64,000 nt of DNA, from contig NZ_CP150170.1 of assembly GCF_037963865.1 (NCBI RefSeq), positions 5,518,001-5,582,000 on the forward strand, written 5' to 3'. This document shows, piece by piece, positions 25,753-35,566 of this stretch. Within the stretch, counting starts at the first letter, position 1. Every line of letters begins with the position of its first letter. Source of the DNA: Paenibacillus sp. FSL R10-2734. Lineage in GTDB: Bacteria > Bacillota > Bacilli > Paenibacillales > Paenibacillaceae. A program made the translations under genes and the position numbers. Under the pieces are notes generated by a model. It saw only the letters and a list, made by a program, of their open reading frames with translations. It did no database searches and was not told where the DNA came from.

Positions 25753-26466
25753 CTACTCCACTAATTTCTTCGCTACCATCGCCAAATCAGCGACATCAAT
25801 CTTACCGCTTCGATCGAGGTCGAGACGTTTCACTTTATCCCAATCCGAACTGCTCGAATCTACGCCATACTTCGCTGCGATAATCGCTAAGTCACCAATA
25901 CTCACTTTGCCATCACCATTCACGTCTACAGGTAATTCCGTATTGATCTGAATCGTTAAGGATGCCGGTTTGATTCCGGATTCTACACCTTGATCGTTGC
26001 TTATTATCGCTTGAGTAAGCCGGATAACCCCGTCTGTGTCTTTTATTACATCTGCTGCTTTGAAACCAAGTTCAACAATTTCAGCATCGCTGGTAATCGG
26101 ATATTGAGTGCCCAAACTTACCAAGATAACCCGCAACTTGCCAGGGGTACTTGTAGATGGTTCGTTGACAATAATTACACCTTCCACGAGAGAGCGGATA
26201 GAATCTGGAACGTATGCCATGACAGCAGGATCAAATTCAAAAGTAATGTCCTGTGCATACACACTACTTGAGACACTAGTGACTCCGTATTTCACAGTGA
26301 AGGACTCCCCAGGTGCAACGACGCCTTTACTTCCAACTAAAGTTGCTGAAGTCTCTAATTCAGATGCATCGGCGTTCACTGCTGGATTCGTAATGGATAC
26401 CCAGCTTAAAATCACAGCCATAAGGGTCACCATAACTACCTTTTGATACAATCGGATACTTCTCAT
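25753..26466 (-). CDS. Small secreted cohesin-dockerin adaptor protein
   Basis: A 237-residue protein consisting only of a signal peptide (about 1-33), one cohesin domain (about 38-172, with VYAQDITFEFDP and TPGKLRVILVSLG) and one dockerin (180-237, loops VDVNGDGKVSIGD and LDLDRSGKIDVAD). There is no enzyme or sugar-binding part. Its modules match the C-terminal pair on the five neighbouring enzymes. It can therefore only join partners, extending or branching a chain of subunits; that role is inferred from architecture. It lies 56 bases after the GH31 gene and 93 bases before the GH95 gene. I know of no described single-cohesin, single-dockerin free adaptor in a mucin locus. Confidence 0.9.
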   Translation of the reverse strand: MRSIRLYQKVVMVTLMAVILSWVSITNPAVNADASELETSATLVGSKGVVAPGESFTVKYGVTSVSSSVYAQDITFEFDPAVMAYVPDSIRSLVEGVIIVNEPSTSTPGKLRVILVSLGTQYPITSDAEIVELGFKAADVIKDTDGVIRLTQAIISNDQGVESGIKPASLTIQINTELPVDVNGDGKVSIGDLAIIAAKYGVDSSSSDWDKVKRLDLDRSGKIDVADLAMVAKKLVE

Positions 26467-26521
26467 CCTCTTCTCACCTTCACCTTCATCTTTTAAATTT
26501 TGTTTAGGATGTTAGCGTGTG

Positions 26522-29500
26522 TTATTGATTTACGATTTGTCTCGCTATTTGAGCAAGATCTGTAATATCGATCTTACCATCACCATTCACATCAGCACGC
26601 TTCGCTTGCTGCCAATCAGGACTTGATGAATCTTTGCCGTAGTGTGCAGCAACGATACCCAGGTCACCAATGCTGACTTTTCCGTCGCCGTTAAGATCGC
26701 CTGATACTCCTGTTTGTTCTGGTTTCACTTCTACAGAGATTGTAGCTGGTGCAGTTGTGGTCTCTGTTCCGTCTTCATCACCTAGCAGTACATCTGACAC
26801 GCTGATATTAACGGTCACCGTCTCAGATACTTCTTTTGCCTGGAATGTCAGCTCGGCAATTTGTTGATTTCCGCTTAATCCGTGTTCCGCACCTTCACTC
26901 GCCATAATCAAACGAAGCTTTCCAGGTGTTTTGGTTGACTCTTCAACAATCGCCAACCCTTGAATCAGTGATTTAGCGGACACATAATCCATGCGGTCAG
27001 CATCGAACTGAATGGTGATGTCCTGTGCAAATACCTTCCCGGAGATATTGTTCACATCATACCGGACAACAAAAGGCTTGCCGGAAGTAACGGATGGATC
27101 AGCACTCAATACGGCCTGCACTTGAGCCGTTTCCTGCTGCACTTGATACACCGTAATCTCAGCTACGGAGGCGAATTCACCAACGCCTTTTACAGCTTCC
27201 AGCTTAATGTGAGTCGCTTTCACCGGAGCGAAATTCACTTCCTTGAGCTGTTTGTTTCGCAGCCAGTTCCCGCTGGTCATGAGCGTGTAATTCACACCAT
27301 CGGTGCTTGTGTACACGTTGTAAGCAGTAATTGTGCCATTGCCTTCATCTGGCCGAGGTAAGTATCCTAGCTTACTGATGGTATACTCTCCACCCAGATT
27401 CACCATAATGGATTGCGGAAGTGGATCAACGTTAAACCACTTCGTATGCCAATGTGTATCCGGATCTCCGTCCAATGCCAAATTCGGATCGTTTGAGCCT
27501 GCTTCAGAGCTTGTAGCTTCTGCACTCATTTGACTTTGCGGAATTTCGGTTAGGTTGCTCTGTCCAGTAACCGTCACCTCACTTATTGCTGTAAAACCGC
27601 CTTCTTCCGTCGTCGCGGTAATCGATGTCGTGCCCTGCCCTTTTGGTGTGACCATTCCCTTACTGTCCACGCTGGCAACACCAGGATTGCTGCTTACCCA
27701 CTTAACAGTTTTATTACCGGCATTCTCAGGCTCAATTACCGCTTTCAATTGAACCGGTGCGTCCAACACCTTGAGTGAAAGTGTCTCACGGTCAAGCTTT
27801 ATGCCAGTAACCTTCTGTCCGTCTTCCAATGGGATGCCGAACAGCTTGAATTCTCGAATAGCAGCCTTTGATTGAGCATCTGGCAGTCCGGTGATCGTAA
27901 TTCTAGCGTATCTACCTTGGCTTCCAAATGTATCCTGAATCGTATCAGTTTCCTGATTATTCGTTCGATTCGTTACCGTAATCCAATTGGAGTTTTCGGT
28001 CTCCCGAATTTCAATTTTGTACTGATAAGCCTTGTTACTGTGTTCAAAAGAAACCTCGGAGGATTTAATAGAATGCATCAAACCGAGATCAACCGTCCAG
28101 CTATGACCATTGTTCGTATCCGCTGCTGACCAGAATGTCTCCATATTCCCATCATTAGCGAGGCCAGCCGGATGCGCTTGATCCGCACTGTCCGCTGCAG
28201 CAGATTTACCCTCTGAAATCAATCGAACCTCAGGTGCTGCCTTCGGCGCTTCATAGACATCAACCTCCGAAGCCGAAGCGAACCCTCCAAGTGCAACAGC
28301 TGCTTCAAGCTTCACATAGCGGGCGGAAACGCTCTCGAAAAGAATGTATTTTTTCAAGTTGTTTCTGAGCCATGTACCACTGGATACCTTTGTATATGTT
28401 TCTCCATCCGTGCTGACATAAAGGTTATATGAAGTAATAGTCCCATTCCCAGCATCCAGTCGTGGTGCATACCGGAATTGGCTAATCTTGCGAACCTTAC
28501 CTAAATCGAGAATGATGGATTGCGGGAGCTTATCGGATCCATCCCATTTCGTATGCCATACGGAATTCCGATTCCCATCAATCGCTTTAGCTGCTTCCGC
28601 ACCGGACTGGAAGCTTTTCGCTGAGGCTGTCATCTCATTTTTAGGTATCGCTGTCGGTGAAGGCTGTGATAGATCACGATACAAATTGATCTCTGCAGCG
28701 GATGCGACACCCCCAACAGCTTCTGTTGCTTCAAGCTTCACAAAAACAGCTTCTACTGTATCAAAATTCACCGTCTTCTCTAGTTTGTCATCGTTCCATT
28801 GTCCACTGCTTACGAGAGTATAGTTGGTTCCATCCATACTCGTATACAGCTTGTAACCTGTAACTGTGCCGTCTTTGCCACCGTACTGCCTTGGCAAGTA
28901 TTTCATTTTATTCACATACTGTTTAATCCCCAGGTCTAAAGTGATGCTTTGCTTACTTCCAGCATTTGGTGTGGACAGCCATATCGATTCATAGCTGCCA
29001 TCCAGCACATTAGCTGCCGGCGTATCCGAACCGGCATTCGCTGCAGTCGCAATCATATCTTCCTGCGGAATACGACTTGGGTCTGTGTCCTCCTGAGGCA
29101 GCTCAATTTTGACAGCATCTACAAGTGGAGTCGTATCTGCTGAAAAGCCTGCGACTTTCACATCAAATTCCTTATCCGTTGATATGGATGGCGTTTTAAT
29201 GTACAGAATGCCGCCTTTATCATCCTTAGCATAGTACCAGCCACTTGATGCTCCATCCCATGCTGCTTTGGACTGCAATTCAGAATAGGATGCTCCATCT
29301 ACAGAAACAGCCGCCGGGTGATCTGGCATATGGATCGTAAACTGATTCTTACGTGACTCCAATTTGCCTGTATAGTCACCTACGCTTGCTCCAACCTTAA
29401 TCATCAAATCTCCACTTCCTTGCTCTGGAGCGGTGGAGGTTATTAATGTTTTTGCAAATTTGCCTGTACGATGCTCCTTCGATGTACCATCATCTTCATA

Positions 29501-31399
29501 CAGCGTAAAGCTTGATGATTTATAAGGATAAATATCATAAGTAATTGGATCAGGAGGAACCTGACCGTCGTATAACGATTCAGGATACATCGGGATGATA
29601 GCCCCACCCTTTACTAGAAGCGGCAAACGATCCAGTGGAGCATTGTATTCGTCTAACATTTTTGAACCGTAATGTTCTTCTCCTGTCCAATAATCGATCC
29701 ATTTTCCTTTCGGAAGGTATATTCCGTTTCGCATCGTCGTGTCGGTATATACTGGCGCAACGAGGAACGATTCCCCGGACATGAATTGATACTGTGTTAA
29801 CGTTCCCTTCGAGTTCGGATCATTCGGATCAGAATAGATCATTCCCCGCATGATCGGAGCTCCTGACTCGTAAGACTCATTGAGATAGGTATACAAGTAG
29901 GGAGTCAATTGCTGTCTTAGCTTCAATGCATCTCTGTTATAGCTCGTATAAGGTTCACCCCATACCCAAGGCTGCTTATCTTTGGCTGCCCAACCAGACA
30001 TGTTCATCAGAATTGGAGTAAAGATCTTCCACTGCAAGTCACGTACGTAGGTTTTAGCGCTTCCTCCGAAAATCCCATCAATATCACCGGTTGAGTATGG
30101 CATCCCAGATAATCCTGCCCCGATCATCGACGGGATATGGAATCGAATGTATTCCCAGTTGCCCGACTGATCTCCGGACCATACGGTAGAATATCGCTGG
30201 GTACCTGCCCAGCCACCAACGGACCAGACATAACCTCTGTCATCAGAGTTATCTTCAATCCCTGTAAACGCCTGTTTGCTGGCACCCAAGGCGAAATCGT
30301 ATCCAGGTCCCACCCAGGCAACGTCGAGTTTAGCAAGCCTTGTACCCTCTACGCCAACTTCTTGTGCGATTTTATCAACACCATTTTGAGTCCATAATCC
30401 GGTATAAAAACCTTCCTTATGGAGTTCGTCAACGGTGTTACCTAGATCCGTATACCCGCAACCGTATCCGTCATTCGGTAAAATCCAGGCTCCTGGCATA
30501 TCATTTTCTCGATATTTTTTGGCAATTAGGTTAACAACATCGAGGGTCTTTTCTGGATCTCTGTTGTAACAATCCGCATCACCAAGTCCCATCCCCCAAC
30601 GAGGAATCAAGGACGGTTTACCTGTAAGATCTGTATAAGCGTTCAAAATATCGTTCATTGTCTCACCGTAGAAATAATAAGCATCAAACCGATTTTCGTT
30701 ATGCGTTAGCTTGACGGTCGAATCAAAATCATAAGTGCCGCTTTGAAACGTGTTGCGAAGCACTCCGTAGCCTGCGGTGCTCAAGTAGAATGGTGCAGGA
30801 TTCGAAACCGTGCCGCTTCCCCAGTCCCCATAGTTGTTAGCAATGGTAATTTTGCGATCACGATGGTTGAAGAATCCATTCTGCATACCGCCGCCGTAGA
30901 AATATTCATCCTCACCCCGGATAAGCTGTTGTGAGGCCGACTGTCCGTTATAGTTCAAGCTAGACGATTCTTCCCATACCACCGTTTGGTTGTCACTTTT
31001 ATACATGGCGAACTTTAACGGATTTTTGTAGGCTCGCAGCACGAATTTCCCTGTTTCCATCTTGTAATACATGCCTTCATCAGACCACCTTACATTAACA
31101 GGTCCGAAATCATCCTTGATGACGATTGGCTCTATTGGCTTTTCCGTGCTTTTTCCTGCCAATTCCTTGAATTGCCCATTCACGCCAAGCCAAATCCGGA
31201 ACATATCCTCCCGCTGAAAAATCACTTTAATCTTGTCAGAGCCTGACGTGATTTCAAACGTGTTATCATCTTTCTTTACGAAGTCAGAAATGTTGCCAAC
31301 GGAAGCGCCATGGGCGGTTTCCGGGCGAATCATGAGCTCTGTAGCCACAAGGATCATCAATGCAAGCAGCCACACAAAGCGATTATAAATTGTTCTCAA
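26522..31399 (-). CDS. Secreted GH31 glycosidase with four CBM32-like domains, cohesin and dockerin
   Basis: A 1625-residue secreted enzyme. The GH31 barrel (about residues 260-570) has the nucleophile Asp359 in LAKLDVAWVG and acid/base Asp410 in STVWSGDQSGNW. The DVAWVGPGYDFAL surroundings recall the alpha-N-acetylgalactosaminidase branch of GH31 more than ordinary alpha-glucosidases, which suits a mucin locus; this is memory-based. Discoidin/CBM32-like domains lie near 775-905, 915-1050, 1055-1190 and 1285-1420, with a Big_2 domain near 1195-1275, cohesin 1425-1555 and dockerin 1567-1625. A TTG start at 31399 is chosen because GGAGGG lies six bases upstream and it begins the signal peptide; the frame is open to 31429. 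The domain string resembles clostridial and enterococcal GalNAc-releasing enzymes. Confidence 0.88.
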   Translation of the reverse strand: MRTIYNRFVWLLALMILVATELMIRPETAHGASVGNISDFVKKDDNTFEITSGSDKIKVIFQREDMFRIWLGVNGQFKELAGKSTEKPIEPIVIKDDFGPVNVRWSDEGMYYKMETGKFVLRAYKNPLKFAMYKSDNQTVVWEESSSLNYNGQSASQQLIRGEDEYFYGGGMQNGFFNHRDRKITIANNYGDWGSGTVSNPAPFYLSTAGYGVLRNTFQSGTYDFDSTVKLTHNENRFDAYYFYGETMNDILNAYTDLTGKPSLIPRWGMGLGDADCYNRDPEKTLDVVNLIAKKYRENDMPGAWILPNDGYGCGYTDLGNTVDELHKEGFYTGLWTQNGVDKIAQEVGVEGTRLAKLDVAWVGPGYDFALGASKQAFTGIEDNSDDRGYVWSVGGWAGTQRYSTVWSGDQSGNWEYIRFHIPSMIGAGLSGMPYSTGDIDGIFGGSAKTYVRDLQWKIFTPILMNMSGWAAKDKQPWVWGEPYTSYNRDALKLRQQLTPYLYTYLNESYESGAPIMRGMIYSDPNDPNSKGTLTQYQFMSGESFLVAPVYTDTTMRNGIYLPKGKWIDYWTGEEHYGSKMLDEYNAPLDRLPLLVKGGAIIPMYPESLYDGQVPPDPITYDIYPYKSSSFTLYEDDGTSKEHRTGKFAKTLITSTAPEQGSGDLMIKVGASVGDYTGKLESRKNQFTIHMPDHPAAVSVDGASYSELQSKAAWDGASSGWYYAKDDKGGILYIKTPSISTDKEFDVKVAGFSADTTPLVDAVKIELPQEDTDPSRIPQEDMIATAANAGSDTPAANVLDGSYESIWLSTPNAGSKQSITLDLGIKQYVNKMKYLPRQYGGKDGTVTGYKLYTSMDGTNYTLVSSGQWNDDKLEKTVNFDTVEAVFVKLEATEAVGGVASAAEINLYRDLSQPSPTAIPKNEMTASAKSFQSGAEAAKAIDGNRNSVWHTKWDGSDKLPQSIILDLGKVRKISQFRYAPRLDAGNGTITSYNLYVSTDGETYTKVSSGTWLRNNLKKYILFESVSARYVKLEAAVALGGFASASEVDVYEAPKAAPEVRLISEGKSAAADSADQAHPAGLANDGNMETFWSAADTNNGHSWTVDLGLMHSIKSSEVSFEHSNKAYQYKIEIRETENSNWITVTNRTNNQETDTIQDTFGSQGRYARITITGLPDAQSKAAIREFKLFGIPLEDGQKVTGIKLDRETLSLKVLDAPVQLKAVIEPENAGNKTVKWVSSNPGVASVDSKGMVTPKGQGTTSITATTEEGGFTAISEVTVTGQSNLTEIPQSQMSAEATSSEAGSNDPNLALDGDPDTHWHTKWFNVDPLPQSIMVNLGGEYTISKLGYLPRPDEGNGTITAYNVYTSTDGVNYTLMTSGNWLRNKQLKEVNFAPVKATHIKLEAVKGVGEFASVAEITVYQVQQETAQVQAVLSADPSVTSGKPFVVRYDVNNISGKVFAQDITIQFDADRMDYVSAKSLIQGLAIVEESTKTPGKLRLIMASEGAEHGLSGNQQIAELTFQAKEVSETVTVNISVSDVLLGDEDGTETTTAPATISVEVKPEQTGVSGDLNGDGKVSIGDLGIVAAHYGKDSSSPDWQQAKRADVNGDGKIDITDLAQIARQIVNQ

Positions 31400-31420
31400 T
31401 CCATTCCCTCCATTCAAATG

Positions 31421-31477
31421 AAGCGGCAAGACAGGATACAGCCTTCACTGTAGTTTGAATTCCTTGTCTTGCCGCTT
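31421..31477 (-). other. Intercistronic hairpin between GH20 and GH31 genes
   Basis: The arms AAGCGGCAAGACAGGA and TCCTTGTCTTGCCGCTT pair with one bulged base around a loop of about 24 bases. It ends 22 bases before the TTG start of the GH31 gene and has no following T-run, so it may protect, process or partly terminate the message. Confidence 0.6.
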
Positions 31478-31506
31478 GGATTCTTGTTGCTATTGGTCTG
31501 CGTTTA

Positions 31507-34500
31507 TTACTGCAGTATTTTCTGTGCGATAAATGCTAGATCACTAATATCGATCTTTCCGTCGCCATTCACATCTGCACGTTTCGCCTTATCCCAATCT
31601 AGGTCTGCAGAAGTCTTGCCATAGTTAGCAGCCACAATAGCCAAATCGCCGATGCTGATTTTTCCATCACCGTTCACATCTATAGAAGGCTCAGGATCGG
31701 TTGCTGTTGTAAAGTCCACTTGAACCGAGGAAATAGCTGCGCTCGTTTCCTGTCCATTGCTATCACCCAGCGTTGCACTCTTTACAGCCATACGTCCGGC
31801 TTGGGGTTCTGTCAGATCCTTAGCCTTAAAGGTAATTTTAGCAACATCAACATCGCCTTTAATCGCACTCCCGGAACCTTGGCTAGCCACTATCAGACGC
31901 ACATTTCCTTCTGTATTCTTCGTCTCAAGGATACCCACACCGTCCACCAACGAAATAGCGGACACGTAATCCATTAGCGAAGCGTCGAATTCAAGTGTGA
32001 TATCTTGGGCATACACTGCCTCTGTAACATTGTGGAGGCCTAAGGTTATATCAAAATTCTGACCATAAGGAACGGTTTTCGGAGCAGCTATACTTGTTGC
32101 CACTTCACCTGAAATCTCCTTAATCACCGTAATCTTACTCACCGCTTTATATCCGCCAGATACGGTAGTCGCTGTAATATCTGCGGTTCCTGCCTTTAAC
32201 GCAGTTATGACAGCTTTCCCGCCTTGAACTTGAACAATCGCAATAGCCTCATCGCTACTACTCCAGGTCACCTGTTTATTCGTTGCATTCCCCGGTTGAA
32301 GTAACGCACTTAGCGTGTGTGTTTCTCCGACCTTCATCGAAATCTCTGCTTTATCCAGCTTGATACCGGTTACTGGAACTTCAGCAACGTTATTGCTGAA
32401 CTTGAAATTATCGAACACGGTAACAGAAGGACCAAATACTCTAGCTCCCATTTTTCCTGCATCTGTTGGGATCTGCGCAATAGCCGCTTCAAAATAGGTC
32501 GTTCCATTTACAATCAAGGTTACATGCTTCCCTTCAAACTTCACTTTTACGGTCGATGTCGTGCCTTTTTTCAATTGAGCGGCCTGAGCATTGGTCAATA
32601 AACCATAGGAATCCTGAGCGTTCACCCAATACCAAGCACCTTGATCAAAGCCTATAGAGGCCCAAGCGTCATTATTGACATACCGTAAAAGCACACCCGT
32701 TCGGATAACATTACTTTGCGGTGTAATCTTGAACTCAATCTCACCATCACCAATGATCGGAGATTGCTGATCTATAAACAGATTGTTTACATTGTTCGAG
32801 GTGAACTTAACCGCATGCTCACCCACTTGATCAGGTGCTTCGACAAGCTCCATACTTCCGACACCTTTTCCGATAACATGCTCCCAACCTTCGAGCGAAT
32901 TATTCTCAAAGCTCGCTGAATATCTCACAGGCTCTGGAACTTCTACAGGATCCTCTGGGTTAGGCGCGTAGACTTCAAATTCATACATGGAGTAACCATA
33001 GGTTCCCACTCGCTTCGTACCTAACATTCGAACATATCTCGCTTGTTCAGTTGGGAATTTGACGATTTCTACTCCGCCTACTCCAGCGTTAGTCGTATAA
33101 ACATCCCGCCAGTTGTCTGCATGATCGGATACTTGAACTTTGTAGCCTTTGGCATAAGCACCTTCCCACTTGAAAATAACCTTACTAATGTCTGTACTTT
33201 GGCCTAAATCAACGTAGATCCACTCGTTGTCTGTATATTTGGAGGACCAGCGAGAAGCACCCGTATCGATCTCATCCACAGTAAGACTAGCTGGGAATTG
33301 AGGCACTTCGACAGAAGAAGTTACTGCTGTTTTGTGAGCAGCCAAATTGATCGTCCAAGCGGGTGATCCTGCTTCCTCCGCAATTTCTTTCCCCGATAGC
33401 ACTCGATTAAATATCTTGAATTCATCCAGTAGTCCAGTGAATGCTTTCGATGAACTGCCGATCATAGCCGTAGGAAGCATTGTTGTTACAGCAACAGAGC
33501 CCTTTAGATCCCCGTCAATGTACAAGGAGGTTCCATTCAGATCTCCTCTGAAAGCAACATGTACCCACCGCCCAACTGGAATCGCTGCATTAAAGCTGTA
33601 ATCATAGCCCTCTCGGGTGAATCCGGCATTGGGTGTCCCTTTCTGCTTCAGCTTTAGTGCACCATATTCGGATTCCATCAGTATTTTTTCATCCGCTTCT
33701 TGTTGGTCATCAAGCTTAACCCATGTGGAGACCGTCCAAGGGAAGCCCTTTATTTGAAGTGGTGTTTGAATATGATCTGAGGTCCCTGCAAACCGTATGC
33801 CTTTTCCTGTCTTTCCATCATCCACTCGAGTAACGCCAGCTCCTAATGTAGCATCATAGGAATTTCCGGACTGATCAGAGACCGTCTGCGTGCCTTCTTC
33901 AAATGGATAATGAATAACAAGATCAGTGGCCGTATTCACTTCATGTAATAAATTCGTTCCAGGACCTTCGCCAAGCTTCGTTGACAACTGCTGAAACTCG
34001 GTGAATGTGCTGTCCGTGGACTGGCCTCTCCACATTTTTTCCGCCAGAACAGGCATTGCTTTCTTCACACGATCATGGACATCCGCTTCACTTACCTTCT
34101 TGCCCATCATATCGTTCCAAGTCCCGAACATCGCACCGAGCAGGTTCGGCTCACCTTCCTGCAGCTTGGTATTTCCACCAAAGTGCGTTGGGTCCCAGTT
34201 ATTAAACAACCACTGTGAATCCAGATAGTCATGGTAATATCCAGCTTTCGGTACAATATAGAGCGTGGAATCAACCGTATTAATAATTTTGAACCCATCT
34301 CTCACCGATGCCACTGGATCTTGCCATCCGTTATTCCAGGCGTTTACGGCAATATCCTTGTCTACAACCGTTGTACCAGGGAACGCACTCAAGCTGCCCC
34401 ACATTCTTGATTTCTTCCCCTTACTCTTCATGTGTTCATTCATTGTGTTCAGAAACTCACGATACTTCTCAAAAGTAGTCCGGTCATTAGGCGCGAATTC

Positions 34501-35472
34501 ATCGCCTCCAAAATGAACCGTTTCCGAATCAAACCATTCCCCATCTAAATATTCGTCCCATACATCCTTGATGAAATCGACCGTTTCCTGACGTGTAATA
34601 TCCAGATGATCGACAGGCAAATTATCCTTAACCAGATCCGGTCTGACCTTTGTAAATGAAAGAGCATGGCTGGGGGTGTCAATTTCCGGCGTAATGTTAA
34701 GCCCCCGGATGTTGGCGATGTCCTGCAATTCACGCATATCCTGTTTCGTGTAGTGTCCATCCTTTGCTGTTAATTCCGGGTATTTGGTACTTTCTAAGCG
34801 GAAAGCCGTATATTTGTTCCAATGCTCCCTGCTGTTATCCTTAAAAATTTCGTTATCGTTCAGATGAAGCTGGAAATCATTCATTTTGTAATAGGACATA
34901 AATTTGGCGTAATCCTTTAGGAAATCAATCGTGAAAAATTTGCGTCCTACATCGAGCATAAAACCACGTTCTCCATACTTAGGAAAATCCTTCGCTACCC
35001 CTTTTACAATGCTAGACTTCTCGGGATCCTGCTCCAAAATTTGCAGAGCCGTTCTTGTTCCATAGAACACACCGGTCTCGGTGTTTGCATGTATTTCCAC
35101 GTAATCTCCGACTTCAAAGTAGTAGCCTTCCTTGCCAATCGATTCATCAGCTGTCTTATCGAGCGTAAGCAGGAAGTCACCTTTAGAAGCAGGCTTTTTT
35201 TGAACAATTGGTAAATCATATCCGGTTAATTCTTTAAGATCCTCTTGAAAGACCTCAGCGGTAGCGGGTAGTTCGCATAAACATTCACTCGTAGGAATTA
35301 CGATTCTGGAATTGGCTGTCAGCTTGAAAGAACCACTACCTCCAGTCCACTCTTGTAAACTTGGTATCACTTTTGGTTTAGCGTTCTCTGCTTCAGCTGC
35401 TGCTGCAAATGGTAGTGGAGTAGAGTAAAACACTAGACAAAAAACTGTAAGAGCGTACAACCATTTTTTCAT
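31507..35472 (-). CDS. Secreted GH20 beta-hexosaminidase or lacto-N-biosidase with cohesin and dockerin
   Basis: A 1321-residue secreted enzyme. Order: signal peptide (1-25), GH20b domain (about 35-165), GH20 barrel (170-500) with LHLNDNE at 202-208 and the catalytic pair Asp324-Glu325 in HFGGDEF, a LamG-like domain (about 535-715), a discoidin/CBM32-like domain (about 720-850), another beta-sandwich (about 865-1050), a Big_2 domain, cohesin (about 1145-1255) and dockerin (1262-1321). The NDNE and WNNGWQDP motifs recall bifidobacterial lacto-N-biosidase, which frees Gal-beta-1,3-GlcNAc, but a GlcNAc- or GalNAc-releasing exo-enzyme is equally possible. AGGAGGATGAAGG precedes the ATG. It lies between the GH101 and GH31 genes. 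Confidence 0.92.
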   Translation of the reverse strand: MKKWLYALTVFCLVFYSTPLPFAAAAEAENAKPKVIPSLQEWTGGSGSFKLTANSRIVIPTSECLCELPATAEVFQEDLKELTGYDLPIVQKKPASKGDFLLTLDKTADESIGKEGYYFEVGDYVEIHANTETGVFYGTRTALQILEQDPEKSSIVKGVAKDFPKYGERGFMLDVGRKFFTIDFLKDYAKFMSYYKMNDFQLHLNDNEIFKDNSREHWNKYTAFRLESTKYPELTAKDGHYTKQDMRELQDIANIRGLNITPEIDTPSHALSFTKVRPDLVKDNLPVDHLDITRQETVDFIKDVWDEYLDGEWFDSETVHFGGDEFAPNDRTTFEKYREFLNTMNEHMKSKGKKSRMWGSLSAFPGTTVVDKDIAVNAWNNGWQDPVASVRDGFKIINTVDSTLYIVPKAGYYHDYLDSQWLFNNWDPTHFGGNTKLQEGEPNLLGAMFGTWNDMMGKKVSEADVHDRVKKAMPVLAEKMWRGQSTDSTFTEFQQLSTKLGEGPGTNLLHEVNTATDLVIHYPFEEGTQTVSDQSGNSYDATLGAGVTRVDDGKTGKGIRFAGTSDHIQTPLQIKGFPWTVSTWVKLDDQQEADEKILMESEYGALKLKQKGTPNAGFTREGYDYSFNAAIPVGRWVHVAFRGDLNGTSLYIDGDLKGSVAVTTMLPTAMIGSSSKAFTGLLDEFKIFNRVLSGKEIAEEAGSPAWTINLAAHKTAVTSSVEVPQFPASLTVDEIDTGASRWSSKYTDNEWIYVDLGQSTDISKVIFKWEGAYAKGYKVQVSDHADNWRDVYTTNAGVGGVEIVKFPTEQARYVRMLGTKRVGTYGYSMYEFEVYAPNPEDPVEVPEPVRYSASFENNSLEGWEHVIGKGVGSMELVEAPDQVGEHAVKFTSNNVNNLFIDQQSPIIGDGEIEFKITPQSNVIRTGVLLRYVNNDAWASIGFDQGAWYWVNAQDSYGLLTNAQAAQLKKGTTSTVKVKFEGKHVTLIVNGTTYFEAAIAQIPTDAGKMGARVFGPSVTVFDNFKFSNNVAEVPVTGIKLDKAEISMKVGETHTLSALLQPGNATNKQVTWSSSDEAIAIVQVQGGKAVITALKAGTADITATTVSGGYKAVSKITVIKEISGEVATSIAAPKTVPYGQNFDITLGLHNVTEAVYAQDITLEFDASLMDYVSAISLVDGVGILETKNTEGNVRLIVASQGSGSAIKGDVDVAKITFKAKDLTEPQAGRMAVKSATLGDSNGQETSAAISSVQVDFTTATDPEPSIDVNGDGKISIGDLAIVAANYGKTSADLDWDKAKRADVNGDGKIDISDLAFIAQKILQ

Positions 35473-35507
35473 CCTTCATCCTCCTACTAGTTAAATCATC
35501 CTTTTTG

Positions 35508-35554
35508 AAAAAAACCAGGTACATCATGTTTAATTACTCACACATGTACCTGGT
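35508..35554 (-). terminator. Terminator after GH101 gene
   Basis: The eleven-base arms ACCAGGTACAT (35514-35524) and ATGTACCTGGT (35544-35554) are followed on the minus strand by a run of seven Ts. It is the clearest terminator inside the enzyme series. Transcription may still read through, because the next gene starts 36 bases later. Confidence 0.8.
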
Positions 35555-35566
35555 CTGTTACCTTGA

